Shown here in pieces: positions 1 through 6,575 of a stretch of DNA of 10,384 nt; the first letter of the stretch is position 1; every line of letters starts with the position of its first letter. The stretch is from CAZWES01 sp964632395 (lineage in GTDB: Bacteria > Patescibacteriota > Gracilibacteria > Peribacterales > Peribacteraceae). The notes beneath the pieces were generated by a model. The model was not told where the DNA came from. It was given only the letters and a program-made list of their open reading frames with translations, and ran no database searches. Position numbers and translations under genes: made by a program. The stretch is from the NCBI GenBank assembly GCA_964632395.1, contig CAZWES010000030.1, positions 1 to 10,384 of the forward strand, in the 5' to 3' direction.

Positions 1-23
1 TTGCGCGCCCGTACTGTGCAATC

Positions 24-100
24 TGGTCGGGGCGACTGGACTCGAACCAGCGACCTCCTGCTCCCAAAGCAGGCACTCTAGCCAACTGAGCTACGCCCCG
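24..100 (-). tRNA. tRNA-Pro (anticodon TGG)
   Basis: Read on the minus strand this folds as a complete 77-nt tRNA. The 7-bp acceptor stem CGGGGCG pairs with CGCCCCG, the discriminator is A, and CCA is encoded (26-24). The anticodon stem is CCTGC/GCAGG with loop TTTGGGA, giving anticodon TGG, which decodes proline CCN codons. The G after the anticodon is the expected purine-37 (m1G37 in proline tRNAs). The T arm has TTCGAGT. A TATAAT -10 box lies at 113-108, 7 nt before the mature 5' end. An incomplete copy of the 5' half lies just upstream (124-236). Confidence 0.95.
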
Positions 101-107
101 TACTATT

Positions 108-113
108 ATTATA
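108..113 (-). promoter_or_regulatory. -10 box of tRNA-Pro
   Basis: On the minus strand TATAAT ends 7 nt before the first base of tRNA-Pro. No good -35 is seen at 16-18 bp. A TTGGCT further upstream has a 21-bp spacer, which is too long, and belongs to the duplicated tRNA fragment. Confidence 0.5.
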
Positions 114-123
114 CATCAATAAC

Positions 124-236
124 GCAGGCACTCTAGCCAACCCGTCTTCGCGGTATTATTGCACTGCATCGCTTATCAATCTTTTTAATGCGCAAGCTCC
201 GATCCCGTTTCGCCGGGCAGGCTGAGCTACGCCCCG
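124..236 (-). pseudogene. Split duplicate of the 5' half of tRNA-Pro
   Basis: Two blocks repeat the neighbouring tRNA-Pro exactly. Positions 124-141 equal 69-86 (18 nt: 5' anticodon-stem strand and D-loop side). Positions 222-236 equal 86-100 (15 nt: D-stem start and 5' acceptor strand). They are in the same order and orientation as in the tRNA but separated by 80 nt of unrelated sequence (142-221). The 3' half of the tRNA (anticodon loop, T arm, CCA) is missing, so this cannot make a tRNA. A minus-strand TATAAT (252-247) still sits 10 nt before the fragment's 5' end, as at the intact gene, so promoter plus 5' half look duplicated together. No clear target-site duplication flanks the 80-nt insert. 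It may be a failed tandem duplication, an integration scar, or an assembly artefact. Confidence 0.7.
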
Positions 237-246
237 ATACCTTTCT

Positions 247-254
247 ATTATACA
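247..254. promoter_or_regulatory. Divergent -10 region: tRNA remnant and PRC-barrel gene
   Basis: The short AT-rich block reads TATAAT on the minus strand (252-247), facing the tRNA-Pro remnant. On the plus strand it reads TATACA (249-254), ending 8 nt before the ATG at 263. No -35 element was found for the plus direction, so this rests on the -10 match and its spacing. Confidence 0.4.
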
Positions 255-262
255 GTATCCCC

Positions 263-829
263 ATGCATCTTCTGCGCTCCAACGCCATCGGCACCGAGGT
301 AATAGACAACCTGGATCATCAGGTGCATGGATTTGTATATGATCTTCTGGTGGATGCTGATCGCGGGAAAGTTATTGCACTTCTCATCAAACGACTCGGC
401 GCACGCGATTTGCATGCACTGCTGACGGAAGACATCGTTTCGTGGGGCAACCGCGTTCATGTTCGTGAGCCGGATGTTATGGCAGAGGCCTCAGACTTCA
501 TCCGACTTGAACAAACCCTTGAGGATCCAAGAACACTCTTCACTCAACCGATCATCACGGAACAGGGTGAAAGGATTGGGAGATGCCTTAACTTTCAATT
601 CAGAACGGATACTTTTGATATTGAATGGATATTCCCGCGGAAGTTTTTCTTTATAAAAGGCCCTGCCCTACCCACAAGTGAAATACTGGAAGTGACTCCG
701 GAGGCGATCATTGTAAAAGCACAGGGACCACGAGGTGAGGAGGAAATGGTGGAAGAGGTAGTAGAACATACAGGATTAAAAACGGTTGTTACGCCTGCGG
801 CGAGGACAAGGGGGGTGGAGAAAAAGTAG
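263..829 (+). CDS. PRC-barrel domain protein
   Basis: A 188-aa soluble protein with what look like two PRC-barrel-like beta domains. The first is about residues 5-70 (SNAIGTEVID..., GFVYDLLVDADRGKVIALLIK, then a residue run reading LLTEDIVSWG). The second is about 90-155 (LFTQPIITEQGERIGRCLNF...). The tail after 160 is charged. PRC barrels occur in ribosome-maturation factor RimM and in photosynthetic reaction centre H subunits, and commonly as stand-alone proteins of unknown role; the substrate here cannot be told. The open frame extends upstream to 188, but those codons run through the tRNA-Pro remnant (222-236) and the -10 region. ATG 263 begins exactly at the domain and has a -10-like TATACA 8 nt upstream, so I chose it. 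No Shine-Dalgarno is visible. Confidence 0.75.
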   Translation: MHLLRSNAIGTEVIDNLDHQVHGFVYDLLVDADRGKVIALLIKRLGARDLHALLTEDIVSWGNRVHVREPDVMAEASDFIRLEQTLEDPRTLFTQPIITEQGERIGRCLNFQFRTDTFDIEWIFPRKFFFIKGPALPTSEILEVTPEAIIVKAQGPRGEEEMVEEVVEHTGLKTVVTPAARTRGVEKK

Positions 830-841
830 TTTGCCATCACA

Positions 842-870
842 TTGCCATAAAAAGCCTGAACAGGTATTTT
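842..870 (+). promoter_or_regulatory. metG promoter
   Basis: TTGCCA (842-847), a 17-bp spacer and TATTTT (865-870) form a good sigma-70-type promoter. The -10 ends only 6 nt before the metG ATG at 877, so the mRNA would start at or within a base or two of the start codon. No Shine-Dalgarno is present. Confidence 0.6.
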
Positions 871-876
871 CTCCCC

Positions 877-2397
877 ATGCCACATCAATACGTAACAACG
901 GCGATTGATTATCCGAATGCTGCACCACACATGGGCCATGCTATGGAGAAGATTCTTGCGGACGTGGTTTCCAGATGGTTCAGGCTGCGAGGAGATGAGG
1001 TTCGCTTTCAGATTGGAACAGATGAGTATGGAGTAAAGATACAGCGAACGGCGGAAAAAGAAGGAGTAACGCCACAGGAATTAGTTGATCGCAATGCCGT
1101 CTTGTACAGTGATCTTTTTGACCGATTGAATATTTCTTATGACGTGTTTGTTCGCACATCAGATAAGAATGTTCATCATCCAACCGTATTGGAGATGTGG
1201 AAACGATTGGAAAAAGCCGGATGGCTCGAAAAAAAGTCTTACACAGGTCTCTATTGTGTTGGTTGCGAAGAATTCAAAACCAAGCGTGATCTTGTGGATG
1301 GACTTTGCGTTAATCACAAAAAAGCACCGGAAGAAGTCTCCGAAGAGAATTGGTTTTTTAGGCTTAGCGAGCACGACAAATATCTTAAGGGGTTGCTATC
1401 GAAGAGCGTAAAAGATGGTGGCTACGAGATTGTTCCTGATTTTAGAAGAAACGAGGTCTTTAGTTTTGTTGAAAAGGGACTACCTGATGTTTCTTTTTCA
1501 CGTCCAAAATCCACCCTCTACTGGGGCGTCCCCGTTCCGGGCGATGACGATCAGGTTATGTACGTATGGTGCGATAACCTCACAAACTACATCTCAACAC
1601 TCGGATACCTGACTAAAAAGGAAGATAAAAGCTGGTGGGATAAAGCAGAAGTAACACACGTTATTGGAAAAGACATTACAAGATTTCATGCTTTGAACTG
1701 GCCAGCGATGCTTAATTGTGCTGGCGTAAAAACACCTAGTCGTTTGCTTGTGCATGGATTTATCACCTGTGAGGGCAGCAAGATGAGCAAATCCATCGGC
1801 AATGTTGTAGTGCCGGAGGAAGTAATTAAAAAATACGGAGTGGATCCCCTCCGCTTCTACCTCTCACACGAAGTCCCCGTCGGCCGTGATGGAGATTTTT
1901 CGTGGGATAGGATGCAAAAACTTTATGATGCGAAGCTCCGGAACGATATCGGTAATCTTTTGAATCGCGTGATCGTTCTGCTTAAAAAAGATGACGAAGT
2001 TATCAGCGTCCCCAAATCCCCTGCCCTGCTTGATGATGCATGGGCAACTTATGAAAAGCACATGAATGCTTTTGAACTCTCGGAAGCTTTGATGGTCGCA
2101 TGCCGGCTGACATCAGATTGCAACAAGTTTATTGATAGCAAAAAGCCTTGGGGGCTTGAGGGTGATAAAAAAGTGGAGGCTCTGAGCATCATCGCAGAGA
2201 ATTTGAGGCATATTTCATTGATGCTTCTGCCATTCATTCCAGAGACTGCTCAGATGATCTCGAAACAGCTTGGTGTGCCGTATTCGGATCAGATGACTGA
2301 AAAGTCATTCTCAATCGGTGATAAAAAAGAATGGGGAAACCAAAAAGACTGGAAGGCTGTAGGAGAACCTGAGATTCTCTTCAAACCGCTTGATTAA
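877..2397 (+). CDS. metG: Methionyl-tRNA synthetase
   Basis: A 506-aa class I aminoacyl-tRNA synthetase that attaches methionine to tRNA-Met in the cytoplasm using ATP. The ATP-binding HIGH motif is HMGH at residues 18-21 and the KMSKS loop is at 302-306. The family segments HVIGKDITRFHALNWP (261-276) and VHGF (292-295) are present. The connective-peptide zinc knuckle is a single C-x2-C...C-x2-H set (C127, C130, C144, H147), with His as the fourth ligand, so this is the one-zinc type. The helical anticodon-binding domain follows (about 340-480), with the family-typical GNLLNR near 359-364. The Trbp111-like C-terminal domain seen in longer MetRS is absent; the protein ends at the anticodon domain. 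The ATG at 877 follows a well-placed promoter by 6 nt. Product identification is secure. Confidence 0.97.
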   Translation: MPHQYVTTAIDYPNAAPHMGHAMEKILADVVSRWFRLRGDEVRFQIGTDEYGVKIQRTAEKEGVTPQELVDRNAVLYSDLFDRLNISYDVFVRTSDKNVHHPTVLEMWKRLEKAGWLEKKSYTGLYCVGCEEFKTKRDLVDGLCVNHKKAPEEVSEENWFFRLSEHDKYLKGLLSKSVKDGGYEIVPDFRRNEVFSFVEKGLPDVSFSRPKSTLYWGVPVPGDDDQVMYVWCDNLTNYISTLGYLTKKEDKSWWDKAEVTHVIGKDITRFHALNWPAMLNCAGVKTPSRLLVHGFITCEGSKMSKSIGNVVVPEEVIKKYGVDPLRFYLSHEVPVGRDGDFSWDRMQKLYDAKLRNDIGNLLNRVIVLLKKDDEVISVPKSPALLDDAWATYEKHMNAFELSEALMVACRLTSDCNKFIDSKKPWGLEGDKKVEALSIIAENLRHISLMLLPFIPETAQMISKQLGVPYSDQMTEKSFSIGDKKEWGNQKDWKAVGEPEILFKPLD

Positions 2398-2448
2398 CTC
2401 GATTGCCTCATTGGACGATTATCATAGAATTTATCGAGATTGTGCTAC

Positions 2449-2477
2449 TTGACAAGATCGTTTGCCAATGTCACAAT
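2449..2477 (+). promoter_or_regulatory. Promoter of the 2491 gene
   Basis: A perfect TTGACA (2449-2454), a 17-bp spacer and CACAAT (2472-2477). The predicted start of transcription is near 2484, which excludes the in-frame ATG at 2440 and leaves a leader of only a few bases before ATG 2491. Confidence 0.55.
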
Positions 2478-2490
2478 ACGACTCCTGCAG

Positions 2491-2757
2491 ATGACTAGCA
2501 GGAAATATATTTCTTTCCAAAAATTTGTTATGAACGGAAGAGAATTTGTACAAACCTGTAGAGAATACTTTGCTGATAGCCGATTTGGACACCGGTACAG
2601 AGAAGATTTTGACTGCTTAACGCTTCGCATTCTCGGTAGAGAAAGATTGATGAGCCTCTTAGAGCAAACTGAAGTTCCAGCACATCTGAAAGAAGATGTG
2701 CAAGAATTGATTAGAGCAATGAGAAGAGAATTGGATCAGACTACGCAAAAAAGCTGA
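2491..2757 (+). CDS. Small protein of unknown function
   Basis: An 88-aa, charged, mainly helical protein with no signal peptide or membrane segment. I do not recognise a family. Notable stretches are an aromatic/basic N-terminus (MTSRKYISFQKF), the run GREFVQTCREYFADSRFGHRYREDF around residues 16-40 (given here only as a landmark), and a C-terminal amphipathic helix (about 56-84) rich in Glu, Arg and Leu. The open frame reaches back to 2440, but a strong promoter (2449-2477) overlaps that part. ATG 2491 or ATG 2530 (75 aa) are the realistic starts, and neither has a Shine-Dalgarno. It ends in TGA. It lies between metG and the Pur-alpha-like gene on the same strand, but its own promoter argues against a shared operon. 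Confidence 0.55.
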   Translation: MTSRKYISFQKFVMNGREFVQTCREYFADSRFGHRYREDFDCLTLRILGRERLMSLLEQTEVPAHLKEDVQELIRAMRRELDQTTQKS

Positions 2758-2840
2758 AATATATCTGGACTCAAGTCATATTCCTGATATCATCAACCCA
2801 GTCTCGAAACACCTAAGCCTATTAACGGGGCATGAGGATG

Positions 2841-2868
2841 TTGAGAAGGGACACGATTAATTCATTAC
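2841..2868 (+). promoter_or_regulatory. Candidate promoter of the Pur-alpha-like gene
   Basis: TTGAGA (2841-2846), a 16-bp spacer and CATTAC (2863-2868), ending 10 nt before ATG 2879. The -35 matches consensus at 5 of 6 positions, the -10 at only 3 of 6. The rest of the 121-bp spacer 2758-2878 shows nothing else I can name. Confidence 0.35.
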
Positions 2869-2878
2869 CCCATTTACC

Positions 2879-3187
2879 ATGTTCGACCCAATGGCCGATT
2901 TAACAGGCGGTGCATCAGGAGATGACGATGCTGCACCTGCACCTGCACCTGCTACCCCTACTCCACAAGCCGGAGGCAACGGCAACCAGTTTGGCAAAGA
3001 ACTCCACTCCATCACAATCCGTGCAAAGCAGAGGACTTTTTATATCGACCTTAAAGAATCTGCGAACGGCAAGTTCTTCAAAGTCTCCGAAAAGTCACGT
3101 GGCGGAAGAAAAACCACCATCATGTTTGATGCGGAAGACCTTGGTGCGTTTATAGATGCGCTAACTGAAATGAAGGGAAAGCTTTAA
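2879..3187 (+). CDS. Pur-alpha-like (DUF3276-type) nucleic-acid-binding protein
   Basis: A 102-aa cytoplasmic protein. Residues 1-38 are a low-complexity, disordered-looking Gly/Asp/Ala/Pro leader; the DNA here holds a threefold GCACCT repeat (2933-2950). Residues 40-97 form one PUR-type beta-beta-beta-beta-alpha unit: the strands SITIRAKQRTFYIDLKES, KFFKVSEKSRGGRKTTIMF, then helix AEDLGAFIDALTEM. Bacterial PUR proteins of this size bind single-stranded DNA or RNA as dimers, so a role in RNA or DNA binding is expected, but the target is unknown. No Shine-Dalgarno precedes the ATG. The stop codon overlaps the convergent transporter gene by 4 bp. The fold assignment comes from pattern recognition and is fairly confident; the function is not. 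Confidence 0.75.
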   Translation: MFDPMADLTGGASGDDDAAPAPAPATPTPQAGGNGNQFGKELHSITIRAKQRTFYIDLKESANGKFFKVSEKSRGGRKTTIMFDAEDLGAFIDALTEMKGKL

Positions 3188-4446
3188 TCACTCGCCCCTC
3201 TCCAGTCCCTATAATCCTGCACAAAGATGCTGATTATTGTGGCAACCGGAACTGCAAGCAGCACTCCGAGTATCGGGTGAATTGTTGCAGGAAAGCTAAC
3301 GCCGATTAGCATCGCAGTCATTATTGCAATGGGTGAAAGCCCCACTGCGCGCTGCATGATGAGCGGAACAAGCAGGTTATTCTCGCACCACTGGATGCCG
3401 TAATAGACCACACCAACAACTATTGCAGGAAGGAATCCATCCTGAGTTAGTTCGATAAAGATTGCAGGAACTGCTGCGATAATCGGACCAATCACGGGAA
3501 TAAACTCGGTGAAGAACGCGAGCACTGCCAGAGTGAGCGCATATTCCATACCAAGAATTTTCAGCGCGATAAACACAAGTATTCCGATTGAAAGCGAAAG
3601 CATTATTTGTCCGCGTATCCACTGAGAAAGTTTATCGTGAATCGCCTCGGCTTTATCCTCCGCATAACGCCTTAATCTGTACGGAAGGAATGGCCTGAAC
3701 CACCTTAAGATTCGCTCCTTTTCCAGTTGGAAGAAGAAGCAGAGAACCAGAACAAAAACAAAGTTAACGACGAACCGCACAACTCCACCCGCAACATCAA
3801 CAATAAAGATGATCGAACCCTGTGCAGCACTGGAAAGATCTTTTCCAAACTGTTGCAGACTCTGGAGTACTCCGCCTGTGTAAACATCAGCAAGAAACTC
3901 TTGAATAAGCGTTGTGAGATATGCATTTATGTTCTCACTCAGGAATGGAACCCTCAATGTTGGATCTGCAAGGAACTTATCAATTTGTTTGCCCAAAGTA
4001 ATCGACATTTGCTGTATCTGCTCTGCGAGGATCGGAATAAGGGATATAAGCAGGAACAGAATCAACGTCAGAACTATTACGTACACGAGCAAAATGCAAA
4101 ATCCTCTTGGAATCCTACATTTCTCAAGAAACGCAACTCCGGGATCTATTACAACAGCAAGGAAAATGGAGAGGAAGAGTATCAGTAATGTGCTCTTGAT
4201 CTGATACAGAAAGAGCGCGAGCAGCGCTATCCCCAAAATCGCAAATGTTGCTTTCACAACGCTGCTGATAGAAAGATGCATCACAACTTCATTCATTGCC
4301 GGTGGAACATCTGCCTTCTTCATTTTCCTTTCATGCTTACTCTTTACCTGCTTAACCCGTGAGCGCGCAGTTTTTATCAGACGCTGCGCATGTTTACCAA
4401 AAATCTTAATAGTCTGGAAAGCCGGAGTGGATTTTTTGCTTGGCAT
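3184..4446 (-). CDS. AI-2E/PerM family transporter
   Basis: A 420-aa polytopic inner-membrane protein of the AI-2E transporter family (PF01594; TqsA/PerM/YdiK relatives). Hydrophobic segments lie near residues 61-80, 84-103, 115-139, 212-240, 280-300, 303-333, 338-360 and 370-410, with the usual large soluble loop at about 140-210. The C-terminal signature is clear: FFTEFIPVIGPIIAAVPA (311-328) and NNLLVPLIMQRAVGLSPI (356-373). Known members export autoinducer-2 or act as ion antiporters, so the substrate cannot be assigned. Residues 1-50 are an unusually basic Lys/Arg-rich cytoplasmic extension. The start is 4 nt after the stop of the upstream pilin-like gene, with AAGGG overlapping the junction, so the two are probably co-transcribed and translationally coupled. 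Confidence 0.9.
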   Translation of the reverse strand: MPSKKSTPAFQTIKIFGKHAQRLIKTARSRVKQVKSKHERKMKKADVPPAMNEVVMHLSISSVVKATFAILGIALLALFLYQIKSTLLILFLSIFLAVVIDPGVAFLEKCRIPRGFCILLVYVIVLTLILFLLISLIPILAEQIQQMSITLGKQIDKFLADPTLRVPFLSENINAYLTTLIQEFLADVYTGGVLQSLQQFGKDLSSAAQGSIIFIVDVAGGVVRFVVNFVFVLVLCFFFQLEKERILRWFRPFLPYRLRRYAEDKAEAIHDKLSQWIRGQIMLSLSIGILVFIALKILGMEYALTLAVLAFFTEFIPVIGPIIAAVPAIFIELTQDGFLPAIVVGVVYYGIQWCENNLLVPLIMQRAVGLSPIAIMTAMLIGVSFPATIHPILGVLLAVPVATIISIFVQDYRDWRGASD

Positions 4447-4450
4447 GCCC

Positions 4451-4798
4451 TTATGTTAATACTTCAATGATTGTATCCACAAGAAGGTAAGAGAAAACGA
4501 TTATTGCAAAACCTACTAATCGTGCGATGATCTCCTTCTTTCCGGATTCAAGTCCTGCAGTTGTGATTGATCCGAACATGTACTTGTATCCTGCCAAAAG
4601 CAAACCAAACAGGAAGAATCCTCCCGCCATTCCAAGGAAGAACTTTATGAGATATCCGATGTAGATTGGTACGCAATGGAAATGAATTTCTCCTGTTACA
4701 AAATTGCATCCCTGGCCAATGCTTCCGGAGCTTGGAATAAAGGACATCGGCGCCTGCGCAAAGGCGGTATCCGTGAAGAGTGATAGAAATTCCTGCAT
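4451..4798 (-). CDS. VirB2/TrbC-like small membrane protein (pilin-type)
   Basis: A 115-aa protein with a short hydrophobic N-terminus ending in AFAQA (12-16), which may be a signal-peptide cleavage site (AFA|QA). A polar segment follows with two cysteines (C31, C42) that could form a disulphide. Then come two hydrophobic helices (about 44-71 and 91-113) joined by a short Lys/Glu loop with YKYMFGSITTAGLESGKKEI (71-90). This two-helix hairpin with a charged cytoplasmic loop is the pattern of VirB2/TrbC pilins, and many Patescibacteria carry such small proteins beside pilus or secretion genes. Here no VirB4, VirB6 or pilus ATPase gene is present, so the role is inferred only. It is the first gene of a pair with the AI-2E transporter and has a near-consensus extended -10 just upstream. 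Confidence 0.65.
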   Translation of the reverse strand: MQEFLSLFTDTAFAQAPMSFIPSSGSIGQGCNFVTGEIHFHCVPIYIGYLIKFFLGMAGGFFLFGLLLAGYKYMFGSITTAGLESGKKEIIARLVGFAIIVFSYLLVDTIIEVLT

Positions 4799-4806
4799 TT
4801 CGATAC

Positions 4807-4815
4807 ATTATACCA
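4807..4815 (-). promoter_or_regulatory. Extended -10 promoter of the pilin-like/AI-2E pair
   Basis: The minus strand reads TGGTATAAT (4815-4807), a perfect -10 with an extended-10 TG. It ends 8 nt before the ATG at 4798. No -35 match is seen. It faces away from the divergent dus promoter 14 bp further on. Confidence 0.65.
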
Positions 4816-4829
4816 TAAAAAGTATGACG

Positions 4830-4838
4830 TGCTATGCT
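4830..4838 (+). promoter_or_regulatory. Extended -10 promoter of dus
   Basis: TGCTATGCT (4830-4838) is an extended -10 ending 8 nt before ATG 4847, the same spacing as the divergent pilin-like gene. It overlaps the alternative GTG start at 4829, which argues for ATG 4847. Confidence 0.5.
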
Positions 4839-4846
4839 TGCAGCCC

Positions 4847-5797
4847 ATGTTTTCCTGGCACTCCATCCCCCGGCCGCTCCTTGCCCTTGCACCCATGGCA
4901 GGCGTAACGGAGAGCGCCTTCCGGCAGATTGTTAAGGAGCTTGCGCCGGAGACAATCCTCTACTCCGAGTTTATTAGCACAGATGCAATTCACTTTGGAT
5001 CCAAGAAGACAGAGAGGATGCTGATATTCGATCCGAAGATAGAAAAACCACTCATCGTCCAGATATTTGGCAGAGATTTAAAACGCATCAAGAAAGCGTG
5101 CAAAGCGATTGAGAAGATGGGTGCAGATGGGATTGATATCAACATGGGCTGCCCCGCAACAAAGATCGTTGCTTCTGCGCACGGCTCAGCTTTGATCCGT
5201 GAACCGGAACTTGCAGCAGAAATCGTCAGTGCAGTATCGCAGACAGTTAAGATCCCTGTGAGTGTCAAAACGAGACTTGGCTGGGAAAACTCTGATTCAC
5301 TTATCCCCTTTTGCCAAAAATTGGAAGAGGCGGGTGCAGCTTGCATTGCAGTTCACGGGAGAACTTACAAAGAAAAATTCAAAGGAGCATCAAACTGGGA
5401 ACCCATCTACAAACTCAAAGATAACCTGAAAATTCCCGTGATCGGCAACGGTGACATCAAAAGTGTTGATGATGCGACTCAAAAGCTTGGAAATCTTGAC
5501 GGTGTGATGATTGGAAGAGCTGCAATGGGTAATCCGTGGCTCATGCGTGATGTTGCTGAGGCTTTCAAGTTAGGGAAGAAAACTGAAGTTCATCAAATGA
5601 CTTTTGAAGAAAAGATCCCCGTGATACTCAAACATCTTGAATTATCTGTTGCTCAAAAAGGTGGGGAATATGGAATTATTGAGATGCGAAAGCATCTGGC
5701 TCAGTATGTGAGAGGGTTTGATGGGGCGAGGGAGATGAGGATGAGGTTGATGGACTCATCAAGCTTTGACGAAATCAAAGCCCTAATTGCTTCCTAA
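4847..5797 (+). CDS. dus: tRNA-dihydrouridine synthase
   Basis: A 316-aa FMN enzyme that reduces specific uridines in tRNA to dihydrouridine with NADPH. The TIM-barrel domain opens with LALAPMAGVTESAFR (12-26). The catalytic cysteine is C102 in DINMGCPATKI (97-107). FMN and substrate residues are visible in VKTRLGWE (140-147, K141), VHGRT (169-173, H170), GNGDI (200-204) and GRAAMGNP (223-230). The C-terminal helical tRNA-recognition domain follows, with the typical RKHLAQYVRGFDGAREMR run. Overall it is closest to DusB-type enzymes, but I would not fix the modified position. The frame can also start at GTG 4829 (322 aa), but that lies inside the -10 element. The 3' end overlaps the convergent proline-rich gene by 23 bp. 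Confidence 0.93.
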   Translation: MFSWHSIPRPLLALAPMAGVTESAFRQIVKELAPETILYSEFISTDAIHFGSKKTERMLIFDPKIEKPLIVQIFGRDLKRIKKACKAIEKMGADGIDINMGCPATKIVASAHGSALIREPELAAEIVSAVSQTVKIPVSVKTRLGWENSDSLIPFCQKLEEAGAACIAVHGRTYKEKFKGASNWEPIYKLKDNLKIPVIGNGDIKSVDDATQKLGNLDGVMIGRAAMGNPWLMRDVAEAFKLGKKTEVHQMTFEEKIPVILKHLELSVAQKGGEYGIIEMRKHLAQYVRGFDGAREMRMRLMDSSSFDEIKALIAS

Positions 5798-6530
5798 TCT
5801 CATCCGCCTGCGCCTCATCCTCCTGCTTAACGCCCTGCTGAACCATCATGGATTGCAGGTCTTTCCACTCTTCCGAATGCTTCTGCTCAAGCTTCTGCAA
5901 TTGAAGCAGATGCTTAGGTGAAAGCTCGGAGAACTTTTTCTTTTCCTCGTTAAGAATTTTGAAGAGTTCATCAATCTGGAACTGGCTTAGCTTTGGAATT
6001 GCCTGAATGATTCTCCACTTCTCATCACGCATGAGTGAAATTGATCCCGCAAGAAGCTTGAGGAAATCCTGCACTTCGAACTTTGTTTCCGGGTGCTCCG
6101 GAACTTTTATGTGATCCGTTGTAAGAGCGGATGAAACTGATGCAAAACGATAATCGCCAACCACTCCGAGAACGCGGATATCCTCATCATCATAACCCTG
6201 ATCTTTGAGAGCCTTCTTCTCCTCATCAGTCGTAGCCTTTGTACCGACAGGAGGAGGTGCTTTTCCTGAATCCGGCGGAGGTGGCGGTGGGGCCTGCCCG
6301 CCCTGACCAGCCTGACCGGCTGGTTGTGCGCCAGCTGCCGGAGGTGGCGGTGGCGGTGCAGGTGGAGCTGCAAAAACCTGAGTGGGATCTAGCCCTCCCT
6401 GAGGTACAGGATCACCAGGTTTTGGTGGTGGCGGAGCCTTTTTATCATCCCCCGTCTGACCGGCAGGCGGAGTGCCACCTTGTGGATTCTGAGGTTGTGT
6501 GCCGTCTTGCGGCGTGGGTTGATCGGACAT
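5775..6530 (-). CDS. Proline-rich protein with C-terminal coiled coil
   Basis: A 251-aa protein of unknown function. Residues 1-100 are a disordered Pro/Gly/Gln/Ala-rich region with several polyproline runs (PPPP at 33-36, a run of six at 59-64, another at 81-86), the kind of stretch that usually needs EF-P for translation. A conserved-looking folded part follows (about 102-165, with DDEDIRVLGVVGDYRFASVS). A helical segment comes next (167-227, including DEKWRIIQAIPKLSQFQIDE and a Lys/Glu/Leu-rich coiled coil), then an acidic tail. There is no signal peptide or transmembrane helix, so it is probably cytoplasmic. No family is recognised. The promoter TTGTGC-N16-TAAACT lies 9 nt upstream of the ATG. 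Its end overlaps dus by 23 bp, tail to tail. Confidence 0.8.
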   Translation of the reverse strand: MSDQPTPQDGTQPQNPQGGTPPAGQTGDDKKAPPPPKPGDPVPQGGLDPTQVFAAPPAPPPPPPAAGAQPAGQAGQGGQAPPPPPPDSGKAPPPVGTKATTDEEKKALKDQGYDDEDIRVLGVVGDYRFASVSSALTTDHIKVPEHPETKFEVQDFLKLLAGSISLMRDEKWRIIQAIPKLSQFQIDELFKILNEEKKKFSELSPKHLLQLQKLEQKHSEEWKDLQSMMVQQGVKQEDEAQADEIRKQLGL

Positions 6531-6539
6531 AACGAAAGA

Positions 6540-6567
6540 AGTTTAGCAGCGTGAAATCATAGCACAA
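6540..6567 (-). promoter_or_regulatory. Promoter of the proline-rich gene
   Basis: The minus strand reads TTGTGC (6567-6562), a 16-bp spacer and TAAACT (6545-6540). The -10 ends 9 nt before ATG 6530, and no Shine-Dalgarno lies in between. Confidence 0.55.
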
Positions 6568-6575
6568 TGCTTTTT

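Noticed and set aside
188..262. N-terminal extension of the PRC-barrel gene from ATG 188
   Set aside because: These codons run through the tRNA-Pro remnant and the -10 region. The domain starts at ATG 263.
2398..2438. CTCGAT/ATCGAG pairing after metG as a terminator
   Set aside because: It has only 6 bp over a 29-nt loop and no T-run; too weak to call.
2440..2490. Upstream ATG 2440 for the small gene
   Set aside because: A TTGACA-N17-CACAAT promoter overlaps this part, so the transcript would start downstream of it.
3727..4204. Plus-strand open frames of 96 and 153 codons
   Set aside because: They lie wholly opposite the well-supported AI-2E transporter gene and show no protein-like family features.
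4829..4846. GTG start for dus
   Set aside because: It overlaps the extended -10 element. ATG 4847 has the same 8-nt spacing as other genes here and keeps the whole catalytic domain.
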